DNA of 64,000 nucleotides from NCBI RefSeq assembly GCF_020880415.1, contig NZ_JAJIUJ010000015.1, positions 26,471 to 90,470 on the forward strand. Direction: 5' to 3'. This DNA comes from Xanthomonas euvesicatoria pv. euvesicatoria (lineage in GTDB: Bacteria; Pseudomonadota; Gammaproteobacteria; Xanthomonadales; Xanthomonadaceae). Below are positions 20,030 through 31,123 of the stretch, piece after piece. Numbering within the stretch: position 1 is the first letter of the stretch; every line of letters begins with the position of its first letter. A program made the translations under genes and the position numbers. The notes below the pieces were generated by a model, which was not told the origin of the DNA, made no database searches, and saw nothing but the letters and a program-made list of their open reading frames with translations.

Positions 20030-20054
20030 TTCGCTTCCCGGATGACGATTACGC
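20030..20054 (+). promoter_or_regulatory. PIP box (HrpX site) of the effector pseudogene
   Basis: TTCGC at 20030-20034, fifteen bases, then TACGC at 20050-20054: one mismatch from the plant-inducible-promoter consensus TTCGB-N15-TTCGB. After 31 bases comes CAGAAT (20086-20091), which fits the YANNNT -10 rule at the required 30-32 base spacing. The ATG at 20117 follows 25 bases after that. This is the arrangement of HrpX-activated type III secretion genes. Confidence 0.65.
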
Positions 20055-20116
20055 CAACTGGCGTTGCTTGGGATTGGCCGCATTGCAGAATGTGCCGCTA
20101 GTCACTGGAGCACGGT

Positions 20117-21761
20117 ATGGAATCTCGGATCACCCCGACCTCTGGCGCAGCAAACTTGCCGCTTCCTGCAGCCGATGACGCGGCGTTACCACGCAGCCCG
20201 GCGACCGACGACGATCGGCACCACCGCACTGATGCCCGATTGGCTGGACTAACGCCCCGCCGCAGCGCGGCGCGGACCAGCACAGCCACCGCGCTCGATT
20301 GCGTAATGCCGGACGCCGCGGCAGCAGGAGCATCGGCGCGCCTGCCTCGGCTCCCGTCGTAAATCGCCCGGATAGACCTCTATTCTCGATCATTCGGCCT
20401 ATCGCGTTTCTAGCCACCAGGGCCGACATCGGCGGCCATCGCCACCCGATGAGCCTGTCCGAAAGCGCTGTTGTCTTCTCGCGCTCCAAGGCGACATTGG
20501 GAGGCAGCGATGTGGGCATGGTCGGGATGCTCGATGGCCAGGAGCATCTTGTCAAAACCGGAATTTCGCGCAGCCTGCTGGGTCAGGCAGTGAAATGTTG
20601 CGCGAAGGGGCAAGGCGCGGAGGCCAACAAACGCTTGGGCTACATCGTCGGCTCGGCAGCCAGGCTGCTTGAGGGCAGCATGGACAAGCAGGCCACGCAG
20701 CAATGGCTGACACTGGCCTTCCATGCCTTTCTCGATACCGAAAAAGGTAAGAGATTGACGGAAAAAGCGAAGACGGATGCGTTGGACATCGACGATGTCT
20801 GCGAGATTCACGAAAGCCTGGTTGCTGCAGATCCTCGTCTACGCAATCCGCTTGGCATCCCGGCCTTGTTTGACATCATCAACGTCGCTGCCGCACAGGA
20901 TTTGGTCAACGCGCTACAGGCACGCCATCTTCCGCGGCAACACATTCCGGACTCATCGCTGCTGACACTACCCGACAACGCCTTCATCGCCTCGCGACTG
21001 ATTCATGATGCAGAGCCGCTGGATACATTCCTGACCAAGGCGTTCTTGCCGCCTGACGTTTCGCTTGCGCAGGCAAGCAAGCCGCTGCCCGTGTGAAAAG
21101 CGCAGCCGGCAGCGGTGCGCAGGCCGATGAACTCGCCGCAGACCACGCGCTGCTTGCGCGGATCAACGATCCGGTCAATCTTCGTTCGGGCAAACAGGCG
21201 TTGATCGATACCTTGCGCCACAGCGGTCTGGACGGGCTGTTCGCCTCGTTGCTGGCCAGGCTGACCCTGGGCGAAGCGTCTGATCTGGGCCCTGACAATA
21301 TGCTGGTCATTCCCGGAGAAGATGCACGCCACAAGGTCGTCAGCATTGACGTAACCGGCTTTCGCTACGACCGGGAGAAAGATACCCCGGCAAATCCACG
21401 AGAGCCGCTTCGGTATGGTTGGGGAGACGTCGTCCAGAACCCGGCACGGGCGCTGCAAGTGCTGCTTGATGCCAGCGTGATGAGCAGCCGTTATGCGAAA
21501 GGCCTGGATGGCGTACATGCCATGGTGATTGAGGCGATACGCGAGGCGCTTGCCTGGCAAGCCACGCCTGAAGTGGAAATGGTCAAGCAGTGGTACGCCG
21601 CGCTCGATGTAGACTCCGCCACGTCCTCCTTGCGCTCGTTGGGCGCTCAGCTGAAAGACATGTCTGGCGCGGGTTGGATGCCGGATGCCGCGCTGGTGAA
21701 TCAGGTGTTGGCACGCAATTCCTCCTTCCTCAGCAATGTGATTCAAAAATCCCGGACATGA
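20117..21761 (+). pseudogene. Type III effector gene, kinase-like, broken by two frameshifts
   Basis: Three overlapping frames together look like one gene of about 545 codons. Frame one starts at the ATG at 20117, with GGAG six bases upstream, and gives a Ser/Ala/Pro-rich start (MESRITPTSGAANLPLP) typical of type III signals; it stops at 20362. Frame two (open from 20233, used to 21096) has a glycine-loop-like LGGSDVGMVGMLDGQ and a Lys in EHLVKTG, as in kinase N-lobes. Frame three (21093-21761) has LTLGEASDLGPDNMLV and VVSIDVTGF, which resemble the catalytic Asp/Asn and metal-binding Asp blocks of kinase-like bacterial effectors. The last two frames meet at a GTGA overlap, so two coupled genes are the alternative. 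A shorter start for frame two, ATG 20449, has no ribosome site. From memory, the neighbour of xopP in X. campestris is catalogued as effector xopAL1; whether this is related is untested. Confidence 0.6.
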
Positions 21762-22084
21762 CGGTTGCGACCAGTACGTGCCACGGGCTGCACGTGCGCG
21801 ATACCAGTACCGCCCACGGCGACGGTCAGGCGAACCACGCCTGGCCGCGCGCCAATGCCTGCGCGTGCACGGGCTCGCGCGTCGACACCGGCTTCATTCC
21901 GCACGGCGTTGGCGGGCAAAAAGACCGAGCTCCCTGCCCGCCGAATTGCCTCGATCAGATGCTCACCGTCTTCAGGTCCCTGCCTGGCCCGCTGCAACTG
22001 GCCACTCACGTTGAGCGATCCGTGGAGCCTTGAGCCGTGTGTTCGAGGATCTCTTCCTTGGTGAGGACAGGCGACGTGTCGTGA
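21762..22084. other. Gap between convergent effector genes
   Basis: 323 bases between the 3' ends of the kinase-like pseudogene and xopP. No gene, strong hairpin or repeat that I can support. Confidence 0.4.
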
Positions 22085-24230
22085 TTAGCGCTGCCCACCA
22101 GCGCCAGCCACCCAAAGCTGGCCAAGCAGCTTGGAGCCGATGGTTGCCCGGTGCACCTTGGCCTCGGTATTTCCGAGGGCGCGCATCATCTCCTCCCAGC
22201 GTGCGCCCAGGTTGACTTCTCTCTCCGTCTTCAAGTGGACGGCGGCCAAGTCCTTATAGTCGAGCGCGCGCAGCGCGTCGGGGGGTGACCGGTCTTTTGG
22301 CATGTACGTGGACGAACCAGGGCCGCGGGATGTTTCCATTCGACTGCGGCGTGTGATCGATACGCACTTCGAATAGCCTGCCACGGTCGCCAATGTCGTC
22401 CTCCGAGCGAAGGCGGCGCGGCGACGTGACGCGTGCCAGTCCATTCATCGCCAACAGGCGCTCCAGATGCGGCGCACGTGGCTGCGGATCGGTCTTGAGC
22501 GCATCGGCTTCGCGCCGTTTGAAATCGTGCTCGATCCTCTGGAGAAGACGCAGCCGCGTGTCGAGGTGGTCGATGCGCGCGTCTCCTGCACGGAGTTTGC
22601 CTTTGAGCTGCAGCACACGCTCACTGGATCCGAACCAGCCCTGCATGGTGATCCTGGCAGAATCGAAGGCCGTCGCCGCGTCATATCTGGAGTCGCCGAT
22701 CAGCCGCTCTACGTCGGTGGTGTCCTTGCCAAGGCGCTTGGCGAGCGCGATGAAATCGCCCCCGAGTTCTGCTACCGGCAACGACTCCAGACGCGTGCCT
22801 TTCAGTATCTCGTCGGCCTGCTTTTGCGCTGCGCTGCGCTCGTCCATGACCCGCCGCGCGGGCGCTGCCGCCGAGCTGGAAGCATCAGGCGTGCGCACGC
22901 GTGCCCTGCGCGGCCGGCTCGATTTGCCTGTTGTCGTCGTGGTTGTCGGCACGCTTGATGTTAGCGACGCCGGTGCCTGCCCGGGCGAGGCCGCTGCTGC
23001 GCCAATCAGCTGTCTGTCCTGGACGGCGAACTCACACATGTCAACAATCGCCTGACGTTGGTCGGCAAGTGCCTGTGCAAGATCGAGCATCGTTGGCCAT
23101 AGATGATCTCTGGCATGCTCACCTGCTTCGATGAGCGCGGCGGCATCCACACACAGCTGCATCCCGGCTCGGCCGCGTATCTCGGCGTATCCGACGAGTA
23201 CCTTTTTGCACCGGGCCAGCCCCTCCGGGGTGAGCGAATGCTCGGTTGAGGAAAAGCGTTCGACATGGACCTGGATCACATGCTTGAGCGCTTCGCCCAC
23301 CTCAGCATGGTGAAGGCTGTCGATTTCTTCGAGTTCCCTCAGTCCGTCAAGCACCTGGGGCAGGCCGCACTCGCTGGCCTCATCGGCAAGTCGCCTTGAA
23401 TGTATTTCGACGAGCATTCCGCGGACGGTCTGCATCCGTTCATGGCACGATCCCATCATCGCCCTGACGACCGGGAGATGGTCATTGAGCGAGTCACGCG
23501 GCCCCTGACCCGTCATCGGCGACCTGATGCGCTGGCAAACCTCCTCCATCGCTGCAAGCGCATTCAGAAGATGCCCGCGTAACGCAAGCCATGGTCCCGG
23601 TTGCTGCAGACGCATGGCGTCAGCGGACAACACCACCATCTCGACCCTTTGGGTATTCACATGGCCAAATTCGGTGGCCATTTTCTGATCGATCATCTTC
23701 TCGCATGCGCCGTAGTGAAGCGAGGCGGCTACTGCGAAATGCGGCACCAGGAAATTCTCGTGTTCTTCGACGTTGTCGACCGGCATGCGTTTTTGGATAT
23801 TCAGCTCGGCCAGCGCCTGCAAGGCTTGTCGAGCGGATTCGATCGCAGACTTTCCGGATTCGAGTCTTGCTTCCAGCGCTCTGATATCCGCTGGTGCGTC
23901 ACGTTTTTGTGCCAGGTCGTTGAAGCGTTTCAGCCTGGATGAGGCCTTGCTCAATACTTCGAAAGGATCTGGCCCTTGCGGAACTGGCGCCGCGGCAAAG
24001 AGCGCCGCCATGACGTCCTGTGCGTTGGTGGACGATGCCGCTGGAAGATTGGCTCTGGAGGCTCGGCCCAGCCGTCGCGGCCTGATGGAAAGTCCGCCGA
24101 GTTGCGCTGAGGGCGCCGCACTGGCGGCAGAGCTACTTGCGGCTGATCCCGAGCCCGATGGTGTCGGTGCAGTTTGAATCAATTGCGCGGGATCCGGTGG
24201 GGCCTGCTTGGTCGATTCAATTTTAGGCAC
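22085..24230 (-). pseudogene. xopP: xopP-family type III effector, frameshifted near the 3' end
   Basis: Effector of the XopP/HLK family, delivered into plant cells; known homologues target a U-box ubiquitin ligase in rice or exocyst Exo70 proteins. GTG start at 24230 with GGAGG upstream; the N-terminus (VPKIESTKQAPPDPAQ, then Ser/Ala-rich) fits a type III signal, and the rest is helical. The frame from 24230 ends at 22254 with 658 residues, finishing HAKRPVTPRRAARARL. In the neighbouring frame the sequence goes on as DALRALDYKDLAAVHLK to a stop at 22085. Removing one base from the run of six G (plus strand 22280-22285) restores a ~715-residue protein. So the last ~70 residues are lost or altered, unless the run is a sequencing error or slips in vivo. 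Family call from recognition of the sequence style, not from a search. Confidence 0.72.
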
Positions 24231-24905
24231 GGTGCATCCTCCGATATCGCCATTCGATTTGCTCGCACACCGCGCCCAGTTTTCCCCGTCCCGGAATGTG
24301 CGTGGAACGTGGCGGCGCCTTACGCCAGGCCTTGCGAGCCGGCAGCGATGCGTGTTGCCACTGCGTGGCGCAGTCACCGCGTGACCCGTGCCATGGCGCT
24401 CGAACCGCCTGCCTCATCGTGTTGCATGCTGCAGTGCCTGCCTCACTCACTGCTGGCTCGACCCGGCATTGTTCATCATGCAATTGCGGATGACGTGCAG
24501 CGAAAACCGTGTTGCCGTTTCAACGCAGGAAGCACGACCCACTCATGTCGATGTGCGTGACATCGCTGCCTTAGTAAACCACCGAATGCGGCGCGGTTTG
24601 CATGCGGCGCGAATGCGTGGTGACTGAGACGAAGACGAGCCGGCTGCGCATGCAGTTGTTCAATGACCAGACGAGGCGGTCAAGGCATCTCCCAATAACT
24701 TGGGCACCTCTCAAGACCCGTCATCATGTCCGATGCCTTTGAATCATCGGCACAACGCTCAGGAATCAAGAAACGACGCAATGTTGCAGATCCGGTGGAC
24801 GCCTATCCATGGCAAGCCCTTGTTCGGAAACCTCATCAGGCAGTTCGAGAGAATTTTCAGGCTCAACGCACGTCTTGCGCATGCACGTTGAGATCGCCCC
24901 GCCCT
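24231..24905. other. Long xopP leader and upstream gap
   Basis: 675 bases between the xopP start and the stop of the AraC-type gene. It holds the xopP PIP-box candidate (24609-24633) and would be transcribed as a ~340-base leader if that promoter is used. Small frames such as 24700-24891 have no family resemblance and are not called. Confidence 0.4.
24609..24633 (-). promoter_or_regulatory. PIP box candidate upstream of xopP
   Basis: On the minus strand TTCGT, fifteen bases, TTCGC: a full match to TTCGB-N15-TTCGB. Thirty bases downstream is TTTACT (24578-24573), a fair but not perfect -10 element. The distance to the xopP GTG is about 380 bases, longer than usual, which lowers confidence. 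Confidence 0.5.
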
Positions 24906-25631
24906 CTACACTGGTTCGGCTGAAAACTGCTGCGCATTCGCCAACGCACGATATTCGCGCGGCGTCATGCCGACCGCTTGCTTGAATTGCCGCGCGAACG
25001 CGCTTTGGTCGCTGAAGCCGCAAGCGTGGCCGATTTCGGTAAGGCTCTTGTTTCCGTGCAGCAGATGCATCGCCATCTGCAGACGCAGCTTGGCCAACAC
25101 TTGCTGCGGCGTGAGCTGGAATACCTTGCGGAACGAGCGCTGCAGCTTGGACATGGAAAACCCGGTGATCTCCACCAGCGCCTGCATGCGGACGTTCTGC
25201 GCGTAATTGGCGTTGAGATACGCCAGCGCAAGTCGCAGCTTTTCGTACTGCGATTCGTGCCCGTCCTGCGGGCCCAGATCGCGCGAGATGCCGATGATGC
25301 CCTGCACCTTGCCATTCACCAGCAACGGACGCTTGCAGGTCAGGCACCAGCCAGGCTCACGGTTAGCGAACAGGTGGAGCTCCAGCAGGTTGTCGATCAC
25401 CTCGCCGGCCAGCACCTGCTCGTCCTGATTGGCGTAATTGGCGCCCAGGCCACTGGGATAGACCTCGGCAACACGCTTGCCGATCAGGTCCTTGCGCGAT
25501 TTCAGCCCCAGCCGCCGCAGCATGGTCTGGTTGACGTGGGTGTAGCGGCCCTCGCGATCCTTGACGAAGAACAACACGTCCGGCACGGCATCGAACAACG
25601 CTTCAAGATCGGCAGGATCGATGCTCTTCAT
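24906..25631 (-). CDS. PAS-domain AraC-family transcription regulator
   Basis: 241 residues. Residues ~8-120 form a PAS sensor (LFDAVPDVLFFVKDREGRYTHV, then RRLGLKSRKDLIGK and GIIGISRDLG). Residues ~135-235 carry two helix-turn-helix motifs of the AraC type, ending in the signature GFSDQSAFARQFKQAVGMTPREYR. The PAS domain is likely to sense a small ligand, redox state or haem; no ligand residue is diagnostic. Binds DNA and probably activates genes not identifiable here. It lies beside the effector island, but no evidence connects it to effector control. Confidence 0.85.
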   Translation of the reverse strand: MKSIDPADLEALFDAVPDVLFFVKDREGRYTHVNQTMLRRLGLKSRKDLIGKRVAEVYPSGLGANYANQDEQVLAGEVIDNLLELHLFANREPGWCLTCKRPLLVNGKVQGIIGISRDLGPQDGHESQYEKLRLALAYLNANYAQNVRMQALVEITGFSMSKLQRSFRKVFQLTPQQVLAKLRLQMAMHLLHGNKSLTEIGHACGFSDQSAFARQFKQAVGMTPREYRALANAQQFSAEPV

Positions 25632-25762
25632 GCGAGAGGGTTCATGCAGGGCAAGGTGCTCGAGACCGGGAAAGGCGCATCAAACCAGGCGCGCGATCGA
25701 AACGATTCGCCCCTGCCGCGCCATGATACGCCGCATGCGCGATCGGCCTGCGGCCGGAGGAC

Positions 25763-26221
25763 TCAGCGCGAGGTGTTGCCTGCGTCCACTGCCGCCGGTG
25801 CAGGCTTGGCATCTCCCGCCGCAGCGGTCGGGTTACCGATGCGATCCAGCGGCACCTGTCGCGCACGCCAGCTCTGCACTACCGCCGCACCGGCCTGTGA
25901 GCCCACCTGCACGCGCAGCCGCGCGCTGCCGCCGGGCGCGATGAACTCGATCTCGCAGTCGCCCGCGGCCATGCAGCTATCGGCCGCAAGGGGATCCACC
26001 AGTTGCCAGCCTTGCTCCATCACCGCCTGCGCAAACGCGCGATACCCCATGCCGGATTTCAGCACGGCCGGCAATGGCACGCTCGTATCGCCGCCTTGCT
26101 CGGAAGACGCAACCGCCACCGGGGCGCGCGCGGGCGCAACGGCAGGCCGCGACGCGGCGCCCAGGGCGGGACTGCAGATCAGAGCGATTACCCACAATGC
26201 GGGGCGGAACGACGTGCGCAT
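25763..26221 (-). CDS. Secreted hypothetical protein, 152 residues
   Basis: The ATG at 26221 gives a clean Sec signal peptide (MRTSFRPALWVIALICSPALGAA), after which the mature protein is Ala/Pro-rich at both ends with a folded centre including SCMAAGDCEIEFIAPGGSARLRV, where two Cys could pair. No known domain. The frame continues to 26374, but that extension has no signal character. Divergent from a hypothetical gene on the plus strand. Probably periplasmic; function unknown. Confidence 0.65.
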   Translation of the reverse strand: MRTSFRPALWVIALICSPALGAASRPAVAPARAPVAVASSEQGGDTSVPLPAVLKSGMGYRAFAQAVMEQGWQLVDPLAADSCMAAGDCEIEFIAPGGSARLRVQVGSQAGAAVVQSWRARQVPLDRIGNPTAAAGDAKPAPAAVDAGNTSR

Positions 26222-26523
26222 GCAAACGGTCCTTGCGGTCCTGGCAGGGAACTTGGAAGAGGAAGATGCGCTAGTTTGACATGCCTGTGATGCGCTGCGG
26301 CAATTGCATTTGGGATGCATTGGCCCGTGATCTGCACCGCGGCGTTGCAAGCGGTTCACGTCAAGCGTACTCATCCAGCGCGCGGAATGTCAGTGGAACG
26401 GCCAGACGCTCCGGATCGACGATTGCCGCCGGCGGACTCATCGGTATCAGCGCGTCCACCGCCGATCCGGTCGCCATCGTCGCAAGCAAGCTGCATCATT
26501 GCGGTTTGCGCGCGGAGTTCCCG

Positions 26524-26931
26524 ATGGCCATTGCCAATGCTTCAACCCCAACGTCTTCAACCTATGCAGTCGGCCAGCTATGGCGCTGCCGCGGGCGCAG
26601 TGCCGCCGAAACGCCGCTACTGCTGATCAACCAGATCGATACGCATCCGCAGGGTGGCCAGATCCTGCACGTGACCATCAGCGAGGTCCAGGTCCGTCAT
26701 GCGGGAATGCCCAACGGAACGCTGGACACGCTGCCGCACATTCCGGTGATTGCACAGACGCTGGAGCGCAGCGCTGCCGAACACGTCGGCGACAGCACGC
26801 CCAATCAGGCGTATCTGCCCGGGTATGCCGAGTGGAAGGCCGCGTTCGACGCCGGGCGTGCCGGCTCGTTCGGGATTGCGGTGTCGGAAATTCTAGACAT
26901 CGTGGAAGGCCAGCTGGCCAAGCGCGGCTAG
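26524..26931 (+). CDS. Conserved hypothetical protein, 135 residues
   Basis: Soluble protein without signal or membrane helix. The core (ETPLLLINQIDTHPQGGQI, then LHVTISEVQVRH) is beta-rich and the C-terminal part helical (YAEWKAAFDAGRAGSFGIAVSEIL). No family recognised. The ATG at 26524 is the first well-placed start; the frame is open from 26281 with sequence of non-protein character. The 26222-26523 gap before it, shared with the divergent secreted protein gene, holds their promoters and nothing else I can see. Confidence 0.55.
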   Translation: MAIANASTPTSSTYAVGQLWRCRGRSAAETPLLLINQIDTHPQGGQILHVTISEVQVRHAGMPNGTLDTLPHIPVIAQTLERSAAEHVGDSTPNQAYLPGYAEWKAAFDAGRAGSFGIAVSEILDIVEGQLAKRG

Positions 26932-27134
26932 CGCTGCGCAGGTATCAGGTGGGCATGGACTGCCGGCAAGACTGCAGTGCACGCGCGGCAGATGCGAGGT
27001 GGAATAGCGGCTGCGTGCTCTGGCGGTGCGCGCAGTCGGCGCGCTAGCACTCCAGGCGCAACGGGCAGGATGCGGTTGCCAAAACGCTGACTTCGACAAC
27101 GCCCATCGCCCAGGGAACGCATTCGCTCAAGCAA

Positions 27135-27165
27135 CCGACACGCCGCGCCTGGCGGCGTGTCGGTC
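27135..27165 (-). terminator. Strong hairpin downstream of the S9 peptidase gene
   Basis: ACCGACACGCCGC pairs exactly with GCGGCGTGTCGGT around a five-base loop, six bases beyond the stop of the minus-strand peptidase. On that strand it is followed by TGCTTGAGCG, only mildly T-rich, so it is terminator-like or mRNA-stabilising. Confidence 0.5.
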
Positions 27166-27170
27166 GTCCG

Positions 27171-29291
<2,121 letters not shown>

Positions 29292-29440
29292 CGAGATCTC
29301 CGGCAACGGCAAAACGTCGATGGTAGGCGTTGCTGCGGCGCACGCGCAAAGGCAGAGAGGTCCTGCGGCGCGACGTGGTGCGCCGCGCACGCATGCGTCG
29401 CCCATGCCGCTGCACGCGACACGGGCGGCTGGGCGCTTTA

Positions 29441-29575
29441 GAGCGGCTTACAACGTAGCGAGCAGTCGTCAGGTGGGTGCGGACGGTGCACTCAAAACCG
29501 GCGTGGACGAGTGGTACATGCCGATTCCGGGCACCGGCCGCGCCCGCCTGGCGGCTGCGCAGTCGTTTTGTTCGC
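29441..29575 (+). repeat. Dispersed repeat, copy 1
   Basis: About 130 bases starting GAGCGGCTTACAACGTAGCG and containing a core (29519-29556) identical over 38 bases to 60155-60192. It sits between the S9 peptidase gene and the 3' end of the MetA-like gene. Resembles an intergenic dispersed repeat rather than a gene or an insertion sequence: no transposase and no terminal inverted repeats seen. Confidence 0.7.
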
Positions 29576-29580
29576 TGCTC

Positions 29581-30417
29581 TTAGAAGCGGTGCGACAAGC
29601 CGACGTAGACCTGGGTGTCGGGCGTGCGGTCGTTGAGGCCGAAATTGGCGCCTACGTCCAGCTGCAGGAGCGGATTGAGCAGATACGACGCCGCGATATC
29701 GGCCGAGTACTGCTCCACGGTCTGCGCCGGATCGCGGTTGATGGAGGACCACACCTCCACCGCCATCGACAACTTTGGTGTCAGTGGGCGCGCCAGATTG
29801 ATCACGTTGACGATGGCCACATGCTTGCCGCTGCCATCGCTGTCGGCCAACCAATCCAGTTCCGGACCGAACGTCAGCGAGAAGCTGCTGGGCAGCACGA
29901 AGTTGACCGGCAGCGCCAGGCCGCCTTCCCAGGTGTCGTTGCCCAGGCCGGTACGCGCGGTGGGTGCCTTCACGAACGGCAGCAGCGCCACGCTGGCGGT
30001 GTCGCTCTCGTACACACGCGCCTTCATGCGCAGATAGAGATCGCCGCCGCCGCTCAGGCTGCTGCGCGCACCGGTGGCGCGGTCGGTGGTCTTGACCTGC
30101 AGTTGCGGCGCCCAGTTGAGTTGCAGATCGATGCGGTCGCTGACGCCGTACTTGAGCGTGGGATTGGTGAAGTACGCCGTCTCTGTGCGTGTGCCGGGCT
30201 GGCTGTCGCGCGTGTAATTGCCGATGTCGGTTTCCAGTTGCCACTCGCCAGCCGGCACGGTGCAGGTGGCATTGGCCTTGGTCGGCCGATCGGTGCAAAG
30301 CGCCGCGTCGGTGGCGTCTTGCGCCTGCGCCTGAACTGCGAGGCTGCTCAGCGCTGCCGTAACGATGACGGCGAGCAGTGTCTTGCGGGAAGACGAGCGC
30401 GAGGTGATGGTGGGCAT
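29581..30417 (-). CDS. Outer-membrane MetA-pathway (phenol) transporter-like protein
   Basis: 278 residues with a Sec signal peptide (about residues 1-33, ending VQAQA), a short Cys-containing N-terminal loop (CTDRPTKANATC), then alternating amphipathic strands and a C-terminal Phe in LSHRF, the signature of outer-membrane barrels. Composition and pattern (ETAYFTNPTLKYGVSDRIDL, LNFG-type ends) fit the Phenol_MetA_deg family, thought to help uptake of aromatic or fatty substrates. No aromatic-degradation genes are adjacent, so the cargo is unknown. Confidence 0.7.
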   Translation of the reverse strand: MPTITSRSSSRKTLLAVIVTAALSSLAVQAQAQDATDAALCTDRPTKANATCTVPAGEWQLETDIGNYTRDSQPGTRTETAYFTNPTLKYGVSDRIDLQLNWAPQLQVKTTDRATGARSSLSGGGDLYLRMKARVYESDTASVALLPFVKAPTARTGLGNDTWEGGLALPVNFVLPSSFSLTFGPELDWLADSDGSGKHVAIVNVINLARPLTPKLSMAVEVWSSINRDPAQTVEQYSADIAASYLLNPLLQLDVGANFGLNDRTPDTQVYVGLSHRF

Positions 30418-31081
30418 TGCGGTGATTCCAGGGCAAAGCGCGGCACGAATCGCATGACCGTGCCGCGCTGAAGAGTGGGAGGTGGTGCGTTACGACGCGC
30501 GGTATGGCGGCGCTGCACTTGGTCTGCAGTGCCGCAACTGCGGTTTTTTCGGGGCGGCGTCGGTGCGGTCGCGATGCGATGCACACGCCCACTGCAGGGA
30601 AGTGCGCGGGCCTGCACTGCCAGACACTTGCCTGGCGTTGCGGCGTCATGCACAGCGCATGAGCGCACCACGGTCTACCGCGTGGTTGGGATCAGATCAG
30701 TCCAGGCATGCAGCACTCGTAGCGCACCGTTGTGCGGGAGACGGCACGATAAGCAGCAGCGGCATAAAGTCGCTATGCACGGCAGTTGCGCAGGGCGTAA
30801 AGCCGGCGCAAAGACATTGAATCTGGATGGCGGGTTAGCGGGTGGCTGTGCAGGCCGCGATGCCCGCATGCGGCAGTGCTGCACGGTTTGCATGCGGTGT
30901 GCAGGACGCAGTGGCAGCGATGCAATCGAAACGGCGAATCGAGCTCCATCGTGCGCAGGACCTGGCGCCATTGCAGCGCTGGCATGTCTTCGCCAGGTAA
31001 AGCCCGGGGGCCCAGACAGCTGTTTCCCGTTCCCTCACAGCTGTGCTGGATCAAGCTGCGCGCACAACCAGGCGCGGCTTG
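30418..31081. other. 664-base gap without a supported gene
   Basis: Lies between the MetA-like gene start and the OPT gene's downstream hairpin. Several frames are open but all read as Arg/Cys-rich shadows without ribosome sites. No tRNA, repeat or insertion-sequence feature seen. Confidence 0.4.
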
Positions 31082-31114
31082 CAGATGGCGCATGCGGGGC
31101 GCATGCGCCATCTG
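31082..31114. repeat. Perfect 15-bp inverted repeat after the OPT gene
   Basis: CAGATGGCGCATGCG and its exact complement flank GGG, nine bases past the OPT transporter stop. It would form a very stable hairpin in the OPT transcript. No T run follows on either strand, so it may terminate with help from Rho or stabilise the 3' end. Confidence 0.5.
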
Positions 31115-31123
31115 GCATCACAC

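Noticed and set aside
19930..20060. Possible transposase remnant on the minus strand
   Set aside because: A short stretch reads VVIDATYMTLDGSDR, loosely like some transposases, but it stops at once and no inverted repeats or further similarity are seen.
20299..20448. TTG start for the middle frame of the kinase-like effector
   Set aside because: No ribosome site; the 20117 ATG has promoter, ribosome site and effector-like N-terminus.
24231..24377. N-terminal extension of xopP to 24377
   Set aside because: The extension is basic and unlike an effector signal, while GTG at 24230 has GGAGG just upstream.
24700..24891. Small frame between xopP and the AraC gene
   Set aside because: No ribosome site or recognisable sequence; probably chance.
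30482..30820. Open frames in the gap before the OPT gene
   Set aside because: Arg/Cys-rich, overlapping each other on both strands, no start signals.
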